Source: an uncultured Lachnospiraceae bacterium (GTDB lineage: Bacteria > Bacillota > Clostridia > Lachnospirales > Lachnospiraceae). From it: DNA of 7,556 nucleotides. Below, piece by piece: positions 1 through 5,060 of this stretch. Within the stretch, counting starts at the first letter, position 1, and every line of letters begins with the position of its first letter. The position numbers were made by a program, and so were the translations under genes. The notes beneath the pieces are model-generated. The model did not search any database. It was not told the DNA's origin and worked only from the letters and a program-made list of their open reading frames with translations. The DNA is taken from positions 1-7,556 of the forward strand of contig CANRJU010000117.1 of assembly GCA_947631075.1 (NCBI GenBank), given 5' to 3'.

Positions 1-1
1 C

Positions 2-382
2 CGAAAGGCGGAGTTTGATTTCAACGATATTCTCGACCAGATGCAGCAGATGAAGAAGATGGGAGGGCTCTCCAGTATTCTCAGCATGCTGCCGGGCATG
101 GGACTTCCGGCGGATTTGGACATTGACGACGACGCCCTGAAGGGGACGGAGGCCATCATTTACTCCATGACGAAGGAAGAGCGGGGGAATCCCGCCATCA
201 TCAACCCGTCCAGAAAGCGGCGGATTGCCCTGGGAGCCGGGGTGGATATCAGCGAGGTGAACCGCCTGATCAAGCAGTTCGAGCAGAGCCGCAAGATGAT
301 GAAACAGATGTCCGGCATGATGTCCGGAAAGGGACGCCGCCGAGGCGGCCCGAGGGGATTTAAGTTCCCCTTTGGAATGTGA
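2..382 (+). CDS. ffh: Signal recognition particle protein Ffh, C-terminal part (5' end outside window)
   Basis: Ffh is the GTPase of the signal recognition particle. It binds 4.5S/scRNA and hydrophobic signal sequences and delivers nascent membrane proteins to FtsY at the membrane. Only the last 126 codons are present. They cover the methionine-rich M domain: an MQQMKKMGG-type segment near the start, the LSMLPGMG loop, and the helix-rich RNA-binding part containing NPSRKRRIALGAG and VNRLIKQFEQ. The tail, with SGMMSGKGRR and a terminal FPFGM, is typical of clostridial Ffh. The NG GTPase domain lies upstream of the window. The frame is open from base 2, so the gene is cut by the window edge and is not truncated. 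It is followed by a 125-bp leader and then rpsP, the usual Firmicute order. Identification is very secure. Confidence 0.97.
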   Translation, partial: RKAEFDFNDILDQMQQMKKMGGLSSILSMLPGMGLPADLDIDDDALKGTEAIIYSMTKEERGNPAIINPSRKRRIALGAGVDISEVNRLIKQFEQSRKMMKQMSGMMSGKGRRRGGPRGFKFPFGM

Positions 383-448
383 TATCCAAGGAGCGATTTT
401 GGGGCTTTCCCGTAAAATTTCTCTTTTTGGAATATATACTTATTAGAA

Positions 449-483
449 ATGACGGCCGGGGCGGATTATTTTCCCCGCGTCAT
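449..483 (+). promoter_or_regulatory. Stem-loop in the leader between ffh and rpsP
   Basis: An imperfect inverted repeat lies 11 nt upstream of the rpsP ribosome binding site. Arm ATGACG (449-454) pairs with CGTCAT (478-483), then CGGGG (457-461) pairs with CCCCG (473-477). This leaves a 2-nt bulge at 455-456 and an 11-nt loop. No T-run follows, so it is not a canonical terminator. A weak -10-like TATACT sits just upstream at 435-440 without a convincing -35. It could be an mRNA-processing or stability element or a ribosomal-protein leader structure; the function is inference. Confidence 0.45.
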
Positions 484-507
484 TGCAGAGTGAAGGAGGT
501 GAAAAAC

Positions 508-753
508 GTGGCAGTAAAAATCAGATTAAAGAGATTAGGTCAGAAAAAGTCACCATTCTATAGAATTGTAGTAGCTGATGAGAGATCTCCGAGAGACGGC
601 AGAAATATTGCTGAAATCGGCACATACGATCCGAACCAGGAACCTTGCGTGATCAAGGTAGATGAAGAAGCAGCTAAGAAGTGGCTGGCCAACGGCGCGC
701 AGCCTACGGATGTAGTTGCCCGTCTGTTCAAGCAGGCAGGAATCAGCAAGTAA
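508..753 (+). CDS. rpsP: 30S ribosomal protein S16
   Basis: S16 is a small-subunit ribosomal protein that binds 16S rRNA early in 30S assembly. The 81-residue product has the family signature: AVKIRLKRLGQKKSPFYRIV at the N terminus, then VADERSPRDGRNIAEIGTYDP, and a C-terminal helix with AAKKWLANGAQPTDVVARLF. The length matches the family. The start is GTG at 508, preceded by GGAGGT at 495-500 with 7 nt spacing. An in-frame upstream start at 379 would add about 43 non-conserved residues and is rejected. It lies 25 bp upstream of khpA and shares its transcript. Its codon use matches the backbone genes. Confidence 0.98.
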   Translation: MAVKIRLKRLGQKKSPFYRIVVADERSPRDGRNIAEIGTYDPNQEPCVIKVDEEAAKKWLANGAQPTDVVARLFKQAGISK

Positions 754-778
754 TGGATGCGATGGAATGGAGGTCACT

Positions 779-1006
779 ATGAAAGAATTAGTGGAAGTAA
801 TTGCCAGTGCATTGGTCGACAAGCCCGAAGAAGTCGTAGTCGTTGAGACAGAGGACGAGAACGGGATTGTCCTTAGCCTGAAGGTGGCGCCGGAGGACAT
901 GGGCAAGGTGATCGGAAAGCAGGGCAGAATTGCCAAGGCAATCCGCACTGTGGTCCGGGCAGCCGGTTCCAAGGGCGACAAAAAAATCATGGTTGACATC
1001 CAGTAG
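779..1006 (+). CDS. khpA: KhpA, small KH-domain RNA-binding protein
   Basis: KhpA (YlqC family) is a single-KH-domain protein that in Gram-positive bacteria dimerises, often with KhpB/EloR, and binds RNA affecting cell elongation and division. The 75-residue product is a complete KH fold. The signature GxxG loop is GKQG at residues 46-49, inside MGKVIGKQGRIAKAIRTVVR, and a beta strand with KKIMVDI ends the protein. The start at 779 is set by AATGGAGG just upstream. A longer in-frame start at 716 would lie inside rpsP and add non-conserved sequence. It follows rpsP by 25 bp, and a strong terminator begins 17 bp after its stop, so it is the last gene of this transcript. Confidence 0.95.
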   Translation: MKELVEVIASALVDKPEEVVVVETEDENGIVLSLKVAPEDMGKVIGKQGRIAKAIRTVVRAAGSKGDKKIMVDIQ

Positions 1007-1023
1007 GATGGCGGCTGTCAGAG

Positions 1024-1057
1024 CCGGAAAGTGCCAGAAGGCATTTTCCGGTTTTTT
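1024..1057 (+). terminator. Rho-independent terminator after khpA
   Basis: A 12-bp stem (1024-1035 with 1040-1051) contains one G-U pair and closes an AGAA tetraloop. Six T residues (1052-1057) follow directly. This is a textbook intrinsic terminator. It ends the ffh-rpsP-khpA transcript and separates it from rimM-trmD. Confidence 0.93.
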
Positions 1058-1126
1058 GTGTACCATTTAATCATGAAAAATCATTTTTTTAAAATATTCA
1101 AGAATTTCATTTCTTATAAATTTTTG

Positions 1127-1156
1127 TTGATTTTCCACACAACTGTGGTAAAGTAT
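1127..1156 (+). promoter_or_regulatory. Candidate promoter with overlapping palindromic operator, upstream of the 1189 gene
   Basis: TTGATT (1127-1132) and an extended -10 TGG-TAAAGT (1146-1154) are separated by 16 bp. The spacer and -10 are covered by an inverted repeat: TTTTCCACA (1131-1139) and TGTGGTAAA (1144-1152), nine-base arms with one mismatch around a CAAC centre. A repressor dimer bound there would block the promoter. The half-site ACTGTGGTA (1142-1150) also occurs inside both operator repeats at 6372-6417. The regulator is unknown, and both promoter and operator roles are inference from the sequence. Confidence 0.5.
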
Positions 1157-1188
1157 GTTTAAAGAAACATTTGGATGGGGAGGGCATT

Positions 1189-1713
1189 ATGGAACGAAAT
1201 GTGAACATTGTAAGGGATGTAAATGGTAATAATATCGTTATCATTAACGATATACGATTTAAGGGAAAACGCTCTGTTAATTGGGATGATGTGAAAGCGT
1301 ATTTAGAAATCTTTGTTGGTGAATTTTATGAGATTGCCGATACCAAAGATATTATATATATAGGAAATGATCTGCCAGATGAATACACTGGTTCCAAATA
1401 TACATATTCTTTGAAAGGAACAATCGCAAAAGCAAAGGCAAATGCTGCACAGGGGATTCCAGAAATGTTGGAAATTGCTGTGGGCAAGAAATTTGAACAA
1501 AATCGTGAGACGAAACATCAATGGAATGCAAGAAACGGATGGTATAGATATGATTCTAGATTTGCGCTCCCGGTTTTTGCAGAAAATGGGGAAGTGGAGA
1601 GGTACAATGTTTTTCATGCTTCCATGTTGATTCGTCATGCAAATGATGGGAAATTATATCTTTATGATATTTTGGAAATAAAAAAAGAAACGAGCAACCC
1701 TTTGGAATCATAA
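1189..1713 (+). CDS. Orphan phage/conjugative 'polyvalent protein'-type domain protein (possible LPD3/BECR-like)
   Basis: This 174-aa soluble protein has no signal peptide or membrane segment. From memory, it resembles a module found at the ends of large polyvalent proteins of phages and conjugative elements in gut Clostridia, and as stand-alone genes. Distinctive segments are NIVIINDIRFKGK (residues 15-27), YIGNDLPDEYTGSKYT (57-72), KAKANAAQGIPEMLEIA (81-97), GWYRYDSRFALPV (117-129) and a C-terminal LYLYDILEIKKETS. The KH...GWYRYDSRF region, with conserved basic and aromatic residues, would fit a BECR-fold nuclease or an LPD3-type domain. That assignment is tentative and the activity unknown. 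The start at 1189 is chosen for GGGGAGG at 1177-1183; an in-frame TTG at 1171 lies upstream of that site. The gene is clearly more AT-rich than khpA or trmD, which suggests transfer. No partner gene or clear terminator follows. Confidence 0.6.
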   Translation: MERNVNIVRDVNGNNIVIINDIRFKGKRSVNWDDVKAYLEIFVGEFYEIADTKDIIYIGNDLPDEYTGSKYTYSLKGTIAKAKANAAQGIPEMLEIAVGKKFEQNRETKHQWNARNGWYRYDSRFALPVFAENGEVERYNVFHASMLIRHANDGKLYLYDILEIKKETSNPLES

Positions 1714-1810
1714 GATTTTACTTGGAAAAAACCCATTTCTCTTTTCTATCATCATAAATGAAGAATCGTGTTTTGTCAAGTATGGATTTCAAAAATTATC
1801 TGGACTTAAA

Positions 1811-1891
1811 TTATCTGGAAAGACGGTAATGCGTGTTTTGGCCTTTTCCCTCCTGAACAATCTCGCTACTGGCAATCATTTGTTTCTTTGA
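1811..1891 (-). pseudogene. Possible remnant of a winged-helix protein C terminus
   Basis: On the minus strand about 26 codons read SKKQMIASSEIVQEGKGQNT followed by HYRLSR and a stop at 1811. The pattern 'I..EGKG.NT.YRL' is like the wing and end of winged-helix domains found in Fic-type and AAA-4/AlbA-type bacterial regulators. The frame closes at a stop just upstream, and there is no ribosome binding site or remainder of the gene. If real it is a small relic left by earlier insertion and deletion. It could equally be chance similarity. It is the only coding-like signal I see between 1714 and 1905. Confidence 0.22.
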
Positions 1892-1905
1892 TTATTTGCC
1901 TGTCT

Positions 1906-1977
1906 TTTCTAACCATATTCTAACCATTCTAACCATTTTTGTCAACTCGTGGTTAGAATGGTTAGAATGGTTAGAAA
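1906..1977. repeat. Large inverted repeat made of three 9-bp units per arm
   Basis: The left arm carries TCTAACCAT three times (1908-1916, 1919-1927, 1928-1936). The right arm carries the reverse complement three times (1949-1957 as GTGGTTAGA, then 1958-1966 and 1967-1975 as ATGGTTAGA). The arms pair over about 27 bp with a single 2-nt bulge (AT at 1917-1918) around a 14-nt loop. No T-run directly follows either arm, so it does not look like an ordinary terminator. It lies about 25 bp upstream of the promoter at 2001. It could be a regulator-binding array, a replication or recombination relic, or the end of a small non-autonomous element. The repeat structure is certain; the function is unknown. 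Confidence 0.85.
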
Positions 1978-2000
1978 GAGAAGAATTTTTTGGTTGTTAT

Positions 2001-2030
2001 TTGTCATTAAAAGTGTTACAGTGTTTATAT
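2001..2030 (+). promoter_or_regulatory. Sigma-A-type promoter upstream of the antitoxin remnants
   Basis: TTGTCA (2001-2006) is followed after 18 bp by an extended -10, TGT-TTATAT (-10 at 2025-2030); an alternative reading is TTTATA at 17 bp. Transcription would start near 2037. That places an ATG at 2035 outside the message and supports a downstream start for the RelB-like gene. No terminator is visible between here and rimM, so this promoter may also feed rimM-trmD. Confidence 0.65.
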
Positions 2031-2064
2031 CAAAATGTGTGATTATTTGATGGGAGCGATGAAA

Positions 2065-2268
2065 ATGGGACAGTCTGCTATTAGTGTATGTTTGGGCGAT
2101 ATCATCAAGAAACAGTTTGACAATTCTTGTGCGGAAAATGATCCGTTTTATGGTGAATCTAATACTAAAATTTTAAGGGAATCCATAGAGCAGATGGAAA
2201 AACATCCGGAGAAGAATGTTGTAAAAACACTGGAAGAACTGGATGCTCTGGGGGAGGCTGATGTATGA
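2065..2268 (+). CDS. RelB/DinJ-family antitoxin with an internal deletion (probably non-functional)
   Basis: RelB/DinJ antitoxins bind DNA through an N-terminal ribbon-helix-helix and neutralise a RelE/YafQ-type mRNA nuclease with their C-terminal tail. This 67-aa product begins with a plausible first strand and helix (MGQSAISVCLGDIIKKQFDN). It then jumps directly to the typical family tail: NDPFYGESNTKILRESIEQM, then VKTLEELDAL. The usual 25-30 residues between them, carrying the second ribbon-helix-helix helix and the 'IPFEI' segment, are missing; full-length members are about 85-95 aa. The frame is intact, so it may still be translated. The start at 2065 is chosen because GGGAG (2052-2056) lies 8 nt upstream; ATGs at 2035, 2050 and 2059 fit the promoter or ribosome binding site less well. 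Its stop overlaps the next start by ATGA, as in coupled toxin-antitoxin operons. Family assignment is from memory. Confidence 0.6.
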   Translation: MGQSAISVCLGDIIKKQFDNSCAENDPFYGESNTKILRESIEQMEKHPEKNVVKTLEELDALGEADV

Positions 2269-2369
2269 AATATATTTATACTGCAACATTTGAGCTCAAT
2301 AAAAACGCCTTGACGAATAGCCGCGAAAGTGGCAGAATGGAGGAAATATGGAAGTTAAGGATTACATGA
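2265..2369 (+). CDS. Short 34-codon stub at the toxin position
   Basis: An ATG at 2265 overlaps the antitoxin stop (ATGA) and has a strong GGGGGAGG site (2250-2257) 7 nt upstream. The translation signals are therefore those of a real coupled gene. The product begins MKYIYTATFELNKN and ends after 34 residues, its last third overlapping the HicB-like gene. In a working RelB operon a toxin of about 90 aa would start here. The N terminus also resembles the opening of some HicB proteins (MKYxYTAxF). Most likely it is the 5' end of a gene whose body was deleted, fused out of frame to the next module. It is not expected to be functional. Confidence 0.4.
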   Translation: MKYIYTATFELNKNALTNSRESGRMEEIWKLRIT

Positions 2370-2566
2370 AGCTGCCATATACAAGGATGGTGCAGGAAGT
2401 AGACGATGAGAGCGGACATTATTTTTATGGCAGAATTTTGGAACTGGATGGCTGCCAGAGCACAGGAGCTACGCTAGAGGAAGTATATCAGAGCTTAAAC
2501 GAGGCAATGGAGGGGTATCTTGAAGTCAAATTAGAAAATAATCTGCCGATACAATTGGCACTTTAA
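2348..2566 (+). CDS. HicB-family antitoxin, short form without HicA
   Basis: HicB antitoxins neutralise the HicA mRNA nuclease with a partially degraded RNase H-like domain. Many carry a C-terminal ribbon-helix-helix or helix-turn-helix for operator binding. The 72-aa product contains the typical HicB core: LPYTRMVQEVDDESGHYFY at residues 9-27, the ELDGCQSTGATLEE strand-turn (32-45) and an amphipathic helix with LNEAMEGYLE. It stops after NNLPIQLAL, just where family members of about 110-130 aa continue into the DNA-binding part. None of the three frames downstream restores that part. GGAGG (2339-2343) lies 4 nt before the start. No HicA-like gene is adjacent. It is probably a relic or an orphan antitoxin. 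It lies 57 bp upstream of rimM on the same strand. Confidence 0.72.
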   Translation: MEVKDYMKLPYTRMVQEVDDESGHYFYGRILELDGCQSTGATLEEVYQSLNEAMEGYLEVKLENNLPIQLAL

Positions 2567-2623
2567 ATTATAAAAAATATCGGCGGTGAAAGCCGCGAGA
2601 CCAGACAGGAAAGGAAGGAAAGA

Positions 2624-3151
2624 GTGAATCAAAAAGATGAAATGCTGCGAATTGGCGTGGTCACTACGACGCATGGAATCCGGGGAGAGGTAAAGGTATT
2701 TCCCACGACGGACGATGTGAGCCGGTTCAAAAAGACGGATGAGGTAATTTTGGTGACGAGAACGGGGAATCTGACGCTGCATGTGGAGCGCGCCCGCTTT
2801 TTCAAAAATATCGTCATTTTGAAATTTAAAGAATTTGACGACATCAATCAGGTGGAGGGGTTCCGCAAGTGTGATTTGATGGTGACGAGGGAGAACGCGC
2901 TGCCGCTCGCGGAGGGGCAGTATTATCTCTGCGATGTTATTGGATGCCGCGTGATAGATGATGAGGAAAATAAAGAAATCGGCACGGTGACCGATGTGAT
3001 TGAGACGGGCGCCAACAATGTTTTTGAGATTCGGACGGAGACGGGGAAAGAGGTTCTGTTTCCGGTGATTCCAGAGTGCATTTTAAAGGTGGACACGGAG
3101 AAAAAAGAGGTCATAGCCCATGTGATGAAGGGACTTATGGAGCTGAATTGA
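2624..3151 (+). CDS. rimM: Ribosome maturation factor RimM
   Basis: RimM assists 30S assembly by acting on the 16S rRNA head and ribosomal protein S19. The 175-aa product has the N-terminal RimM domain starting with RIGVVTTTHGIRGEVKVFPT (residues 9-28) and a C-terminal PRC-barrel. The barrel includes QYYLCDVIGCRV, IGTVTDVIETGANNVFEI and the closing LFPVIPECILKVD. Length is normal. GTG at 2624 is taken as the start because AAGGAAGG (2611-2618) lies 5 nt upstream; an ATG six codons later is the alternative. It precedes trmD by 13 bp, the classical rimM-trmD pair. No clear promoter of its own is visible, so its transcript may begin at 2001-2030 in the accessory segment. Confidence 0.97.
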   Translation: MNQKDEMLRIGVVTTTHGIRGEVKVFPTTDDVSRFKKTDEVILVTRTGNLTLHVERARFFKNIVILKFKEFDDINQVEGFRKCDLMVTRENALPLAEGQYYLCDVIGCRVIDDEENKEIGTVTDVIETGANNVFEIRTETGKEVLFPVIPECILKVDTEKKEVIAHVMKGLMELN

Positions 3152-3164
3152 AAGGAGCGCGCAG

Positions 3165-3866
3165 TTGAAATATTATGTAATGACCTTATTCCCGGAAATG
3201 ATTGAGCAGGGAATGAATACGAGTATTCTGGGCCGGGCTATGGAGTCCGGCTTCATTGAACTGGAGACGAAAAATATACGGGATTACACGCTGAACAAGC
3301 ACGGAAAGGTGGACGATTACCCCTATGGGGGCGGGGCCGGCATGGTGATGGAGGCGGAGCCCGTGTACCGCTGTTACGAGGATATCTGTTCGGAAATCGG
3401 ACGAGCGCCGCGGGTGATTTACCTGACGCCACAGGGGGAGGTCTTTCATCAGGGCATGGCGGAGCGGCTCGCCGCCGAGGAGCAGATTGTTTTTCTGTGC
3501 GGGCACTATGAGGGAATTGATGAGCGGGTGCTGGAGGAAATCGTGACCGATCCGGTGTCCATCGGGGACTATGTGCTCACGGGGGGCGAGCTGCCCGCGA
3601 TGGTGATGATGGACGCTATCGCCAGACTGGTTCCGGGGGTGTTGAGCAACGAGGAATCCGCCGGGGACGAGAGCTTTTCCGAGGGGCTTTTGGAGTACCC
3701 CCAGTACACGAGGCCCCCGGAGTTTCACGGAAAAAAGGTGCCGGAAATTTTGTTGAGCGGACACCATGAGAATATCCGTCTCTGGCGGCAGGAGCAGTCG
3801 GAGATCCGAACGCGGGAGAGAAGGCCGGACCTCTATCAGAAGTGGGCGGACGGCAGGGAAACATAG
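3165..3866 (+). CDS. trmD: tRNA (guanine37-N1)-methyltransferase TrmD
   Basis: TrmD methylates G37 of tRNAs reading CUN, CCN and CGG codons using S-adenosylmethionine, which prevents +1 frameshifting; it is usually essential. The 233-aa product shows the SPOUT trefoil-knot motifs: YLTPQG (residues 86-91), FLCGHYEGIDERV (110-122) and VSIGDYVLTGGELPA (131-145). Also present are the GGGAGMVM motif (55-62), Arg154, and Asp168 in the SAGDESF segment at the position of the catalytic aspartate of E. coli TrmD. All key residues look intact. TTG at 3165 is the start, with AAAGGAG (3151-3157) 7 nt upstream. It follows rimM by 13 bp. rplS, the usual next gene, is absent, and no hairpin terminator is obvious after the stop. 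Confidence 0.98.
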   Translation: MKYYVMTLFPEMIEQGMNTSILGRAMESGFIELETKNIRDYTLNKHGKVDDYPYGGGAGMVMEAEPVYRCYEDICSEIGRAPRVIYLTPQGEVFHQGMAERLAAEEQIVFLCGHYEGIDERVLEEIVTDPVSIGDYVLTGGELPAMVMMDAIARLVPGVLSNEESAGDESFSEGLLEYPQYTRPPEFHGKKVPEILLSGHHENIRLWRQEQSEIRTRERRPDLYQKWADGRET

Positions 3867-3916
3867 GAATTTGCGGGTTCATATTTATCAATTCATTTTT
3901 AATTCGGAGCAGATGC

Positions 3917-3969
3917 TAATTAAAAAATTACAAAAGTCAATATAAACAAAAAAAGAAAAATGTCGATAT
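3917..3969 (+). promoter_or_regulatory. Two tandem sigma-28 (SigD)-like promoters
   Basis: The second site reads TAAA (3943-3946), 15 bp, GTCGATAT (3962-3969), one mismatch from the Bacillus/clostridial SigD consensus TAAA-N15-GCCGATAT. A weaker copy 26 bp upstream reads TAAT (3917-3920), 15 bp, GTCAATAT (3936-3943); its -10 overlaps the -35 of the second. Both lie in an AT-rich leader ahead of the 4065 gene. A perfect palindrome, GGGAAT-TAT-ATTCCC (4023-4037), follows in the predicted untranslated leader. Between 3867 and 4064 I see no gene. AT-richness could yield such matches by chance, so the call is a candidate. Confidence 0.5.
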
Positions 3970-4064
3970 AAAGAATAAGGCGTATTAGATATGGACGGGC
4001 AACATGGCAGCAGGCAGAATGAGGGAATTATATTCCCGGAAAAATCAGAAAGGAGATGACATGG

Positions 4065-4976
4065 ATGTCAATAGTAACAGATGCAAATGGATTTCACGAA
4101 AGAGTATCGCAGGATGTGAGTAATTTTCGGGGAACGCCTCCCAGACAGATAGGGAAGGCCCTGGAAGGCCTGCAGGGCAAGAAACTGGAAGGGCATAGCT
4201 TGTCAAGCGAAAACCTGGCTATTGCCAGATCAGAAAGCGTATTCACATCAAAGAGTTATTCCAATGCTGCGAGCAAGGATGTTGTGGTCGATAGGGTGAA
4301 TTTTTCTGCTGAAGATGTAGAAGATATACGGGGGTTGCTGAAAGATGTATTTTCAAATGCGCCGAAGGGGACATCGGATCTGGGATATGCGGATTATGCA
4401 AAAATGGGATTGGCAGAAAATGCGGTCCGCTCCTATGCAGAAAAGAATTTGACAGGCGAGCAGGCAGAGGTCGTAAACCGTGTTGTATCCAATTACTTTG
4501 ATGAGGTTATCAAGAAAGAGGACGAGCTGATCAGGGGAACATATACGACATATACGATTGATAATCTGTATTATGGAAAGAGATATGACGGAACGGATGA
4601 GATAATACGGAAAATGCGGCAAGCCATAAGAGATTTGGCGGAAAATCCAAACTTGCCGGAACAGGCAAGACAGACATTTGCTAATACGAGCCTTGATGGA
4701 CCGGGAATGATTCTGTCTGCCTCAAATATGGAACTTGCCGGCAATATTCGCTCGAAATTTGCCACCGTCAACTGGAACGATGACAAAGAGCGCAACGCGC
4801 TTTTGAATCAGTACAGGGATTGGATGCGGCCGGCTTATTTTGAATTGTATGCCGGTTCGTCGAAATTCACCGAGGCGAAGCTGTCAGAGGATTTTGATTT
4901 GTTTTCTTCTTTCTTTGAACAGGCGAATAAGGCAGTAGAAAGGGCGGCTGTGGGGCATATTGATTTCCAGATATAA
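4065..4976 (+). CDS. Unrecognised cysteine-free soluble 303-aa protein
   Basis: I do not recognise the family. The product has no signal peptide and no membrane segment. It contains no cysteine and looks largely helical. The first 80 residues are polar and rich in Ser, Asn, Gly and Lys, so probably flexible. Predicted helices follow, e.g. FSAEDVEDIRGLLKDVF, ENAVRSYAEKNLTGEQAEVV and DEIIRKMRQAIRDLAENPNL, and the protein ends in a helix with FEQANKAVERAAVG. The start at 4065 is preferred, with AAAGGAG 9 nt upstream; an in-frame ATG at 4056 touches that site and is less likely. It is a single-gene unit, with SigD-like promoters in front and a terminator behind (5011). If the promoters are real it could belong to the motility regulon; lack of cysteine and of a signal peptide would fit a protein exported by the flagellar apparatus, but that is speculation. 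Confidence 0.85.
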   Translation: MSIVTDANGFHERVSQDVSNFRGTPPRQIGKALEGLQGKKLEGHSLSSENLAIARSESVFTSKSYSNAASKDVVVDRVNFSAEDVEDIRGLLKDVFSNAPKGTSDLGYADYAKMGLAENAVRSYAEKNLTGEQAEVVNRVVSNYFDEVIKKEDELIRGTYTTYTIDNLYYGKRYDGTDEIIRKMRQAIRDLAENPNLPEQARQTFANTSLDGPGMILSASNMELAGNIRSKFATVNWNDDKERNALLNQYRDWMRPAYFELYAGSSKFTEAKLSEDFDLFSSFFEQANKAVERAAVGHIDFQI

Positions 4977-5010
4977 TGATGGGAGTATTTTCAAAAAATA
5001 GGTGTTTTCA

Positions 5011-5045
5011 AGAGGATGTTCTGAAAGTGGGGACATCCTCTTTTT
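5011..5045 (+). terminator. Rho-independent terminator after the 4065 gene
   Basis: An 11-bp stem (5011-5021 with 5031-5041, one G-U pair) encloses a 9-nt loop and runs into T residues (5041-5045). It serves the plus-strand gene ending at 4976. The minus-strand gene ends 16 bp away at 5061 and could use the same hairpin, but on that side no T-run directly follows the stem. Confidence 0.88.
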
Positions 5046-5060
5046 AATTCAAAGCAGTCG

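Noticed and set aside
379..507. N-terminal extension of rpsP in the same frame
   Set aside because: The added residues are not S16-like, and the GGAGGT site at 495-500 sets the GTG at 508 as start.
1906..1977. CRISPR array or attC-like integron site
   Set aside because: Units are only 9 bp without spacers, no cas or integrase genes are present, and attC landmarks are not seen.
1906..1991. Intrinsic terminator after the 1189 gene
   Set aside because: The stem is not followed directly by a T-run; the nearest T-run begins about 9 nt later and the arms are built of repeated units.
1058..2623. Insertion sequence or integrase-bearing element explaining the island
   Set aside because: No transposase, integrase or paired terminal repeats with target duplications are visible in this stretch.
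3186..3767. Long minus-strand open frame of 193 codons
   Set aside because: It is the complement of trmD, has no ribosome binding site or recognisable domain, and reflects GC-rich codon use of the real gene.
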